Source of the DNA: Liolophura sinensis
Lineage: Eukaryota > Mollusca > Polyplacophora > Chitonida > Chitonidae
Length of the DNA: 64,000 nt
Assembly: GCF_032854445.1 (NCBI RefSeq)
Contig: NC_088300.1
Location: 682,001 to 746,000, forward strand
Direction of reading: 5' to 3'
Position numbers and translations under genes: made by a program. Shown here piece by piece: positions 12,801-22,954 of the stretch (position 1 is its first letter; each line of letters opens with the position of its first letter). The notes beneath the pieces were generated by a model. It ran no database searches and had not been told where the DNA came from. It saw only the letters and a list, made by a program, of their open reading frames with translations.

Positions 12801-15800
12801 ATGAGGATAGTTCCATCCGTGGTAGTACTCAAAGAATGAGGATAGTTCCATCCGTGGTAATACTCAAAGAATGAGGATAGTTCCATCCGTGGTAATACTC
12901 AAAGAATGAGGATAGTTCCATCCGTGGTAATACTCAAAGAATGAGGATAGTTCCATCCGTGGTAATACTCAAAGAATGAGGATAGTTCCATCCGTGGTAA
13001 TACTCAAAGAATGAGGATAGTTCCATCCATGGTAATACTCAAAGAATGAGGATAGTTCCATCCGTGGTAATACTCAAAGAATGAGGATAGTTCCATCCAT
13101 GGTAGTACTCAAAGAATGAGGATAGCACGAGGATATGCTGACCTTGTGTCAGTATATTGTGACTGAATGTAGAGGGTCATCTGTTGTCAGTACACAGTAG
13201 CTGAGGTTTCTGGTATCAGTGTACTGTGACACGGTGAGGTGTCATGTCTGTTGTCAGTACACAGTGGCTGAGGTTTCTGGTATCAGTATACTCTGACACG
13301 GTGAGGTGCCATGTCTGGTATCAGTACACAGTGGCTGAGGTTTCTGGTATCAGTATACTGTGACATGGTGAGGTGTCATGTCTGGTATCAGTACACAGTA
13401 GATGAGATTTCTGCTGTTAGTATACTGTGACATGGTGAGGTGTCGTGTCTGGTATCAGTGTACTGTGACATGGTGAGGCGTCATGTCTGGTATCGGTGTA
13501 CTGTGACACTGTGAGGTGTCATGTCTGGTATCGATGTACTGTGACTGGGTGGGGTGTCATGTCTCGTGTCGGTGTACTGTGACAAAATAGGGTGTCTTTC
13601 AGTATTTTGTCATGGGGTGGGGTGTCCTGTATGGTGTCAATAATGAATATATTGATGGGGTATCATGTCTGATCAGGTGTCAATGTATTTTCTGGGTGAG
13701 GTGTCATATCTGGTGTCAGTGTACAGGGAAATGGTCATATTGTGAGTGGATGGAGTGTCATCAACTGGAATTTTGATGTAGATTGTTGATAGTGTAAATC
13801 AAGCACAAACAGTAAAACTCATGCATTATCCATAAAAAAATGAAACAAAGTTTGCGACATTTAGGATCAAATTTGACAATTTTCCTAATATCCAGACATG
13901 ATTTTTTTCCGCTTTTTAGCGGAATTCCGCTTTTTCTTTGTTCAGTTTCGATTAATTTACCTGTTTTCCGTTTTTTTTTTTCTGTGTAGTAACATTTTGT
14001 AAAGTTCCGATTTATTTCCTCAAAATAAAGTCGAAGATTCTGTCAATTTGCCGATGCATGGCTACCGAAATCTGGCATTGCCGGAGGTTATAATGTTATC
14101 TGAATGGAGTCTATTGTCCAGTCAGATGGTGTGTTTCATTAAGCCGAACTGTTTCAACCAATCGGGAATAAGATACCATTATTCGAAGGCAGAAGCAGAG
14201 CCAGCCCGGTCAAAAATGGCGGCAACGTCTCGGAGTATTGTGGATCGATCATATAAAGATTTTGATGCGCGTACAGTGGACAAGGGGTTGAAAAACATCT
14301 GGAGGTGGGATTGGCTTGAACGGAAGGTCGAAGGGGAATACGTGGGAAAATTCATTCTGTGGGGACAAAGCAGATGGGAAAATCTGTAAGTCAGAAAACA
14401 GTGTTGGTTTTCTTCATATTTTACAGGATTCTAGTTTGATTTTAATAGCCAAAAACGTCCCAGAATCCATTTTCAGCCACGCAGATTTTTCTAGCTTAAG
14501 TGGCCTAGGCGGCCCCTGGACCCCGGCCTTTTTGAACTATGATAGTAAATTTCAGCTATTTTCTTGGTTCACCACAATCATGTCTGAATATCTTAACAGA
14601 GGTGATCGCCGGTTCAAATGTTCTGTGGCTGATTGTGGGAAAACCTTCTACACCCCGCAAAGGTTGGCAGTGCATCAGAGGACTCACACTGGGGAGAAGC
14701 CATTCGTCTGTGGAGAGCCTGGCTGTGATAAGTCCTTCACCACAGCCGGGAACCTGAAAAACCACCGGAGGATTCACACAGGTGAGAACCTTCTCAGAGC
14801 TCCTTCCCTTAAGATGGGTTATACACGGGGTTTGTACAGGGCCATGAAAGCTTGTCAAACGTATAAATGGAAACTAATGTTTTTGGGCTGTGAAAAGCCT
14901 TGAAAGTAACAGCTTAACACTGTCACTGTAAACCGATCTATGTACAGGTACATGTAGTGTGCTCATTGTCTCTCTCAGAAATTGTTTGATGTACGTGGGG
15001 TAGTCTGTACATTGTGACTGGGTGGGGTGGTCTGTACAGTGTGACTAGGTGGGGTAGTCTGTACACTGTGACTGGGTGGGGTAGTCCATACACTGTGACT
15101 GGGTGGGGTAGTCTGTATACTGTGACTGGGTGGGGTGGTCCATACACCGTGACTGGGTGGGATAGTCTGCACACTGTGACTGGGTGAGGTAGTCCAGACA
15201 CTGTGACTGGTTGGGGTAGTCTGTACACTGTGACTGGGTGGGGTGGTCTGTACACTGTGACTGGGTGAGGTAGTCCATACACTGTGACTGGGTGGGGTAG
15301 TCCATACACTGTGACTAGGTGGGGTGGTCTGTACACGGTGACTGGGTGGGGTGGTCTGTACACTGTGACTGGGTGAGGTAGTCTGTACACTGTGACTGGT
15401 TGGGGTAGTCTGTACACTGTGGCTGGGTGGGGTAGTCTGTACACGGTGACTGGGTGGGGTGGCCTGTACACGGTGACTGGGTGGGTAGTCCATACACTGT
15501 GACAGGGTGGGGTAGTCTGTACACTGTGACTGGGTGAGGTAGTCCATACACTGTGAGAGGGTGGGGTAGTCCATACACTGTGACTGGGTGAGGTAGTCTG
15601 TACACTGTGACTGGGTGAGGTAGTCCATACACTGTGAGAGGGTGAGGTAGTCCATACACTGTGACTGGGTGGGGAAGTCTGTACACTGTGAGAGGGTGGG
15701 GTAGTCCATACACTGTGACTGGGTGGGGTGGTCTGTACACAGTGACTGGGTGGGGTAGTCCATACACTGTGACTGGGTTGGGTAGTCCATACACTGTGAC

Positions 15801-18800
15801 TGGGTGGGGTGGTCTGTACACGGTGACTGGGTGGGGTGGTCTGTACACTGTGACTGGGTGAGGTAGTCCATACACGGTGACTGGGTGAGGTAGTCTGTAC
15901 ACTGTGAGAGGGTGAGGTAGTCTGTACATAGTGACTGGGTGAGGTAGTCTGTACACTGTGACTGGTTGGGGTAGTCTGTACACGGTGACTGGATGGGGTG
16001 GTCTGTACACGGTGACTGGGTGAGGTAGCCTGTACACAGTGACTGGGTGAGGTAGTCTGTACACTGTGACTGGGTGAGGTAGTCTGTACACAGTGACTGG
16101 GTGGGGTAGTCCATACACTGTGACTGGGTATGGTAGTCTGTACACTGTGACTGGGTGGGGTAGTCTGTACACTGCGACTGGGTGGGGTGGTCTGTACACT
16201 GTGACTGGGTGGGGTAGTCCATACACTGTGACTGGGTGGGGTGGTCTGTACACAGTGACTGGGTGAGGTAGTCCATACACTGTGACTGGGTAGGGTGGTC
16301 TGTACACTGTGACTGGGTGGGGTGATCTGTACACTGACTGGGTGAGGTAGTCTGTACACAGTGACTGGGTGAGGTAGTCTGTACACTGTGACTGGGTGAG
16401 GTAGTCTGTACACAGTGACTGGGTGAGGTAGTCTGTACACTGTGACTGGGTGAGGTAGTCTGTGCACAGTGACAGGGTGGGGTGGCCTGTACACTGTGAC
16501 TGGGTGGGGTAGTCCATACACTGTGACTGGGTGGGGTGGTCTGTACACAGTGACTGGGTGGGGTAGTCCATACACTGTGACTGGGTGGGGTGGTCTGTAC
16601 ACTGTGACTGGGTGGGGTGATCTGTACACTGACTGGGTGAGGTAGTCTGTACACAGTGACTGGGTGAGGTAGTCTGTACACTGTGACTGGGTGAGGTAGT
16701 ATGTACAGAGTGACTGGGTGAGGTAGTCTGTACACTGTGACTGGGTGAGGTAGTCTGTGCACAGTGACTGGGTGGGGTGGCCTGTACACTGTGACTGGGT
16801 GGGGTGGTCCGTACACTGTGACTGGGTGGGGTGCTCTGTACACTGTGACTGGGTGGGGTAGTCCGTATACTGTGACAGGGTGGGATGGTCTGTACACAGT
16901 GACTGGGTGGGGTGGTCCATACACTCTGACTGGGTGGGGTGGTCTTTACACAGTGACTGGGTAGGATAGTCCATACACTGTGACTGGGTGGGGTAGTCCA
17001 AACACTGTGACTGGGTGGGGTGGTCTGTACACTGTGACTGGGTGGTGTAGTCTGTACACTGTGACTGGGTGGGGTAGTCCATACACTGTGACTTGGTGGG
17101 GTGGTCTGTACACTGTGACTGGGTGGGGTGGTCTTTACACAGTGACTGGGTGGGGTAGTCCATACACTGTGACTGGGTGAGGTGGTCCATACACTGTGAC
17201 TGGGTGGGGTAGTCCAAACACTGTGACTGGGTGGGGTGGTCTGTACACTGTGACTGGGTGGTGTAGTCTGTACACTGTGACTGGGTGGGGTAGTCCATAC
17301 ACTGTGACTAGGTGGGGTGGTCTGTACACTGTGACTGGGTGGGGTGGTCTGTACACTGTGACTGGGTGAGGTAGTCTGTACACTGTGGCTGGGTGGGGTA
17401 GTCTGTACACAGGGACTGGGTGGGGTAGTCCATGCACTGTGACAGGGTGGGGTAGTCTGTAAACTGTGATTGGGTGAGGTAGTCCATACACTGTGAGAGG
17501 GTGGGGTAGTCCATACACTGTGACTGGGTGAGGTAGTCCATACAGTGTGACTGGGTGAGGTAGTCCATACACTGTGACTGGGTGGGGTAGTCTGTACACT
17601 GTGACTGGGTGAGGTAGTCCATACACTGTGACTGGGTGGGGTAGTCTGTACACTGTGACTGGGTGGGGTGATCTGTACACTGTGACTGGGTGAGGTAGTC
17701 TGTACACTGTGACTGGGTGAGGTAGTCTGTACACTGTGACTGGGTGAGGTAGTCCATATACTGTGACTGGGTGAGGTAGTCCATACACTGTGACTGGGTG
17801 AGGTAGTCTGTACACAGTGACTGGGTGAGGTAGTCCATACACTGTGGCTGGGTGGGGTAGTCTGTACACTGTGACTGGGTGAGGTAGTCCATACACTGTG
17901 ACTGGGTGAGGTAGTCCATACACTGTGACAGGGTGGGGTAGTCTATACACAGTGACTGGGTGGGGTAGTCCATACACTGTGAGAGGGTGGGGTAGTCCAT
18001 ACACTGTGAGAGGGTGGGGTAGTCCATACACTGTGACAGGGTGGGGGTAGTAAGGGGCTTTAATAGAAGGGGTTACTGGCTACTTGCAGCCTGCCTCTTT
18101 TGTGGAAAGTGGACTACCCCTAAGTCAATCAAAGATATAAAAGAAAGAAACTTGAATGCAATTTTGTTACTTTGAAATTAACCATTAGTTATGAAAGTGA
18201 GATTCTGAATGCTCCAAGAAAATTAATCTACTGACTAATCAAGTAATTAACTCCAATTAAAACTATTGAAATCTTAACAAATAGTTCAAAATCTTTCAGT
18301 TGGTATTTATGTAGGGTTGTACAGGGACAGCTAAAAAGTGTTCTGTATGTTTTCAGGGGAACGACCATATTCCTGTACATATCAGAATTGTGGAAGAGAG
18401 TTTGCGGAGTATTCCAGTCTGAAAAAGCACAAACTCACTCATACAGGTCAGTCTGAGCGGATCTATTTATACTTCAACAGATACATGCAACACACACTGC
18501 ATTAATAGATGGTAGCTTCAGGGATTCTGTTCAGGTGAAGGTTGCATAATGTCAGATGTAACCTTTTTCCCATTCACACAAATAGACTTCTGTTGACTGC
18601 CTAATGGTTATGTTTTTTCGTAATATAGGTGAGGGCCGTCTGTGACCAATCCTTGTAATGGGTTACTCTGAGAAGACGATTATCCCTTGGCCAATCAGAT
18701 CACCTGTTTCATTTCAGCTATTGCTGGCAGTTTGTTGCTTACCTGTCAGGTACCTGGTGAGTATGCAGTTGTCAGGTACCTGGTGAGTATGCAGTTGTCA

Positions 18801-20450
18801 GGTACCTGGTGAGGGTGCAGTTGTCAGGTACCTGGTGAGGGTGCAGTTGTCAGGTACCTGGTGAGAGTGCAGTTGTCAGGTACCTGTTGAAGATGCAGTT
18901 GTTAGGTACCTGGTGAGAGTGCAGTTGTCATGTACCTGGTGAGTATGCAGTTGTCATGTACCTGGTGAGTATGCCGTTGTCAGGTACCTGGTGAGTGTGC
19001 AGTTGTCAGGTACCTCGTGAGCATGCAGCTGTCAGGTACCTGGTGAGGGTTATTTGATTGGCCCGTTTCAGATTGTGATTCTGATTGTAGGCGAGAAGCC
19101 GTACTCTTGTGACATCTGTGGCAGGACATTCTCTCAGGTTGCCAGTCAGAAAGTCCACATGAGAGGACACTTGAAAATCAGGTCAAACAAGAAAGACAAG
19201 CGGCAGAAGGCTGACGAAACGACCAAACAAAATGTTGTCATGCTGCGACAGGAGGATATTTTACAATACCAAGGTACTGCCTCATCTAGCTGAGCTAAGG
19301 TACAGACAGATACAGGGTCTGTAGAAATCAAAGATTATTATTTTGTACCTGATTAAAAAGGAGGTAGCCTTTACCAACTTTAGTTGAAGGGTGTTGTTAT
19401 CATCATGCTCATACCCCAGCCCATCTGTCGTCTGTATGAGTGTTGCCACCATCCATGGAGTAAGTCATCTGTGATACTAGAGATGATCGATTGAATAAGT
19501 TATGTATCCTCTGCTGGGAATAGAAATTTTGACTTTAAAATATAACTCAGTATTACCATGACAACGATCACATTGGTGAACTCAATAACTTGTATCGGAA
19601 GACATTTCACTGATAATGTTTTACATGCACTTGTTGTTCATATTCTTGAGATAATGAATAAAATAATGCTGTTAATTTGTGGAGAAATCATATCAGTTAT
19701 AAAAGGGTTGTTAGAAGAGCATTTTATCACAAATGATTCTGAACTTGGATGTGCTGTAATGCTTTTGTGTTACATGTTTTTATTTTTTCCACTCCAGACT
19801 TCCAGGGTTCTGAGTCAGTGGTATTTTCACAGGCAGTTGGTGACCATGTTGTAACCGTGACGACACAGCCTGCAGAAGGGGAGCCAGATCAGCTAGGGTT
19901 GCAGCCCCCAGAAATCCTAGGAGTGGAAGGTACACTTTACCATGGCTTGCAATTATTGAGCACCTCCTCATGTGAAAATGCAGAGATTTGTACCACGTTG
20001 ATGTAAACGATGTCAAGCCACAGGGGGACATCACCAGGAATGGTGATATGTAGGTAGTTCAGACTGCCGCTGAGTCTCTGATGTTCTCTGTTTGCAGAAG
20101 TGCTCACGAGTGAAGAGTGTATACAGGGGGATGCTCTGTGTGGCAGTAACACGATGGGGGCCAATGTAGTTGTGTTGTCCCAGCCTCAGGAGATTGTATC
20201 CATGTCCTCCAGGTTCACATCTGGAGACCGCACAACTCGAGAAGAGGTTGTTTACGATGGAGATTTGTTACACTCTGAATTGGATCACGAGGAGATTGCC
20301 CGCAATATCAACGAGCCGGACTTGTCAGAAGAGCAGGCTATCTCTCATCATTCTCCTGTTGGGGGAACAGACCGTGAGGTCGGCATGGACCCAATGATGG
20401 AGACTGATGATGATGACAGTGAAACAGAAGTGTGGGTGGAAAATGATTAG
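9895..20450 (+). CDS. ZNF410: C2H2 zinc-finger transcription factor, ZNF410 family
   Basis: Seven coding exons: 9895-10405, 11096-11270, 14600-14781, 18357-18446, 19091-19273, 19798-19929 and 20098-20450. They total 541 codons plus stop, and every junction is phase-consistent. Six tandem fingers lie at residues 176-346. The first five are C-x4-C-x12-H-x3-H and the last is C-x2-C. Telling stretches are CDRKFSWPAHLKYHLLTH, CDKSFTTAGNLKNHRRIH, CGREFAEYSSLKKH and CGRTFSQVASQKVHMRGH, which match vertebrate ZNF410, a DNA-binding activator whose chief known target is CHD4 of the NuRD complex. The N-terminus is Ser/Thr-rich and the C-terminus ends in an acidic DDDDSETEVWVEND tail. The start is uncertain: the frame stays open upstream to 9,778 across an A12 tract with no ATG. 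Polyadenylation signals are near 20,618 and 20,640. The introns are packed with minisatellites. Confidence 0.88.
12471..13125. repeat. 35-bp minisatellite, ~18.7 copies, ZNF410 intron 2
   Basis: A unit with 'taatactcaaagaatgagga' and 'tagttccatccgtgg' is repeated nearly perfectly. Variation is mainly 'ggtaat'/'ggtagt' and 'ccgtgg'/'ccatgg', which makes copies traceable. The very low divergence implies recent expansion. Confidence 0.97.
13150..13760. repeat. Degenerate 38-60-bp repeats rich in TGTGACATGGTGAGGTGTCA
   Basis: Irregular units share 'tactgtgacatggtgaggtg', 'tcatgtctggtatcagt' and 'cacagtggctgaggtttctg'. They decay to the right. One unit near 13,540 reads 'tactgtgactgggtggggtg', the core of the 27-bp array further downstream. 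The two repeats are probably related. Confidence 0.85.
14216..14385 (+). CDS. Possible alternative first coding exon, perhaps transposon-derived
   Basis: An AAAATGGCGGC start opens a 56-codon frame (MAATSRSIVDRSYKDFDART, then GLKNIWRWDWLERKVEGEY) that ends at a strong donor, AATCT|GTAAGTC. The exon ends in phase 2, exactly what the next ZNF410 exon (14,600) accepts. A message starting here would join in frame to GDRRFKC and carry fingers 3-6 only. The W-rWdWLE-kv-G pattern resembles N-termini of BED/hAT-like transposon proteins that I recall from molluscs. The downstream frame is broken, so a decayed transposon is the alternative. The segment is CpG-richer than its flanks. Expression is unproven. 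Confidence 0.4.
14990..18048. repeat. 3-kb array of a 27-bp minisatellite, ~113 copies, ZNF410 intron 3
   Basis: The core is GTGACTGGGTGGGGTAGTC followed by TGTACACT or CATACACT. The unit is 27 bp, a multiple of three, and lacks stops in all three minus-strand frames. It therefore generates spurious minus ORFs up to 786 codons (repeat peptides such as YRLPHPVTV, TQSQCTDYP and HSVQTTPPS). Variants (ggtagt, ggtggt, gaggta, agaggg) form longer-period patterns, including a ~295-bp block repeated at 16,324 and 16,619. Each unit has GGGTGGGG. It lies between the finger-4 and finger-5 exons. Confidence 0.98.
18745..19050. repeat. 26-bp minisatellite, ~12 copies, directly before a zinc-finger exon
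   Basis: The unit GTCAGGTACCTGGTGAGTAT plus GCAGTT repeats with few changes and ends about 40 bp before the exon at 19,091. Each copy contains donor-like CTG|GTGAGT and acceptor-like GCAG. Confidence 0.95.
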
Positions 20451-22954
20451 CGCACTGACTTTTCTATTTGTCAATAGCTGGTTTACTATTGAAATTCCAA
20501 CTTTCATTCACATACGAATGAAGAACAGTGTTATCTTGTATTGCCTAATATCAAATATATGAGGCCTGAAAATGTGAGCATGTCACGAGTTTGAGTATTG
20601 TGGCTACAGTAGCGAAATCAATAAATCAAACCATATGTATAATAAAAAACAATCTGATTGTTGGAAATGGTTTTCCTATACTGTTGTATCAAATACTAGT
20701 AACATAAAGCATGAAATTGAATACAGAAACAATTTTATTCCCATCATGATTTTAAAATATACATATAACTGTATCTAATGATACAAACCCGTTCATTATG
20801 ATAGTGAACTAGACAGAGGGAAGTTTTGAAAAACCTGAATTGTTTACATGTGTGAAATATTAACTTAGGAAAAACTAATCATTGTTTTATTAATATCGTA
20901 AGAGAAGCACCTACTGTACATACATTGGAATTCACAACAAGGCATCATGAAAATGAATTATCATAAGTTATATGTATGTGCCCGCAAAATAAAACTGAGA
21001 TTTGTGATGTGAACGTTGTACAGTTTCTGTTGTGTTCCTCCCTGTCTTCACATACATAGTACACACACCAGGAATGTTATAAACGAATTCATGACAAAGT
21101 GCTTGACATCCACAAAATGTATCTGAGTAAAGGAGACCTTTGTTCAGTTTACTCTTCTGAAAACTGGATTTTCTCCAATAAAAAAAAATCTTTTTTTTGC
21201 CGAAATGGGGTATATCAGTCAGGTAAGGCGAAATCATGCCTTGGCGCAAGATTTACACGTTATTGGATAGACTTGTTCGGATGTGTCAGTCCTAACATTT
21301 TGAATTAAATTCATGTTGAGGAGTGAGATTTCACATTACATGATCTGTATTCCTAAAAAGGAAACACATTTTAACAGTGAACAAATGAAGAGTGCTCTCC
21401 AAGATTCAACACAGCATGTTAGACTGGATCTGTGTGCACTTGTGTATGGTATGCTATGTGTTATCAGAAAACAAAGGCACACTGTTTTACAGTCATAAAA
21501 CTATCAAATAAAACATTATTCGTACATAGTAATGTTTATGTCGACAGGTTTAAATTCACCATTACACGTGTCCCCTCCTTATCCTTTTAAAACATCAAAC
21601 TCACACACAAGTGAACAGTAAATGCAAATAAGGTCCTGAAAAATGTAGGTTAAACACTTCATATCCTACCACTAAAATCCCCAGAGTCACTGAAGAAAAA
21701 CAAGGATCAATGGCATTTTAAAATCCATTTGTGCAATGTTTCCACCCAACAATTCTCCCTGAACGCAGCACCACTTGTTCTGATGGGTGTTGGCCCAATA
21801 CAACACCGTCATATGTGTATGTCAGTGATAGTCAAAATAAAATTGGCACATGTACAATGAGCCCCTAATAACATAATTTGCAACATGCTATATGGTTAAG
21901 TGGATACATTCAATGGGCTTCAAAAATAAGCTCAGGTTAAAACCATACAGAAAAGGGTTGGAATTAAAATATGTTAACAGTGAAGGCAATTTATATAACA
22001 CTAATAACAATGTGTAGCTTTCTCAATGAAATACAAATTACTTTTAAAACCTAAAATGTAACGACTGGACGGAAACAAACACTGATCTCTGGAATAACAC
22101 AGCTATTTTCAGTGCAAGACGGTATACAGTCTTTGTCAAATATTTTATTATAATTCTCTTTCATACTACACATATAAGATACCTGTACCAATAAATTCAC
22201 AGTTCACCATTTATAAATAATATATCAGGCTTGTTCCCATAATTGTATATACATGTAATTTCATGTCACATTTTCGGCCTTGGTAAGGACCTGCAAACAA
22301 AGACTATCTTCGCAACACTCAAAATTCGTTGACGACCTTCGTTATCGAGAGACCATACATGTACCTCTGTTAACCACCTTTGTAATCGGGAGAACATACA
22401 TTTACCTCTGTTAATCACCTTTGTTATCCGGAGACCATACATGTACCTCTGTTAACAACCTTTGTTATCGTGAGACCATACATTAACTTCTGTTAATGAC
22501 CTTTGTTATCCGGAGACCATACATTTACCTCTTTTAACGACCTTTGTTATCGTGAGACCATACATTTACCTCTGGTGACGACCTTTGTTATTGTGAGACC
22601 ATACATGCACCTTTGTGAATGACCTTTGTTATCGTGAGACCCTACATGTACCTCTGTTAATGACCTTTGTTATCCTGATGTAACCTCTTCCATAAATCCA
22701 ATAAACAACAACAATAAAGTCTGCCTATGGCTGCAGCTGTCGCTCTCTTCAATCCCACAGCTGTTGGGGTCAAGGCTTATGCTGAAGTCTACATGTGAGT
22801 GTAGTTGTTATGTTAAGCTTAAGCTGTAGCCTTCTTTGTCCCTGCAGCTGTTCAGACTTTTTTCCGGTCAAAGTGGCTTCATCCCCACAGGTTTTGGGAC
22901 CAAGCTTTATCATGGTGAAGCGTTCTTTTCTTCCTGCAGTTGCTGGGAATGTTT
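20451..22954. other. Convergent 3' region of ZNF410 (+) and FAM161 (-)
   Basis: ZNF410 (plus) and FAM161 (minus) converge here. Plus-strand AATAAA signals lie near 20,618 and 20,640. Minus-strand AATAAA equivalents (plus TTTATT) lie near 22,143 and 20,727. The only structured sequence is the 41-bp repeat at 22,325-22,680. No further coding exon is recognised, and short ORFs at 20,968-21,498 look like noise. Confidence 0.6.
22325..22680. repeat. 41-bp minisatellite, ~8.5 copies, FAM161 3' flank or 3' UTR
   Basis: The unit contains GAGACCATACATTTACCTCT and GTTAACGACCTTTGTTATCG. Copies differ at several sites (atgtac/atttac, ccgg/cgtg). It begins about 275 bp past the FAM161 stop on the minus strand, so it could be transcribed as 3' UTR. 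Confidence 0.93.

Noticed and set aside
12471..13125. CRISPR-like regularly spaced repeats
   Set aside because: Units are directly adjacent with no unique spacers and lie in a eukaryotic intron; it is a minisatellite.
14938..18031. Minus-strand ORFs of 786, 649, 418, 298 and 239 codons
   Set aside because: They are translations of a 27-bp tandem repeat whose length is a multiple of three and which lacks stops in every minus frame; no start context, no non-repeat sequence and an intron of an opposite-strand gene.
19558..19854. 98-codon plus ORF
   Set aside because: Mostly intronic sequence before the true ZNF410 exon acceptor at 19,797.
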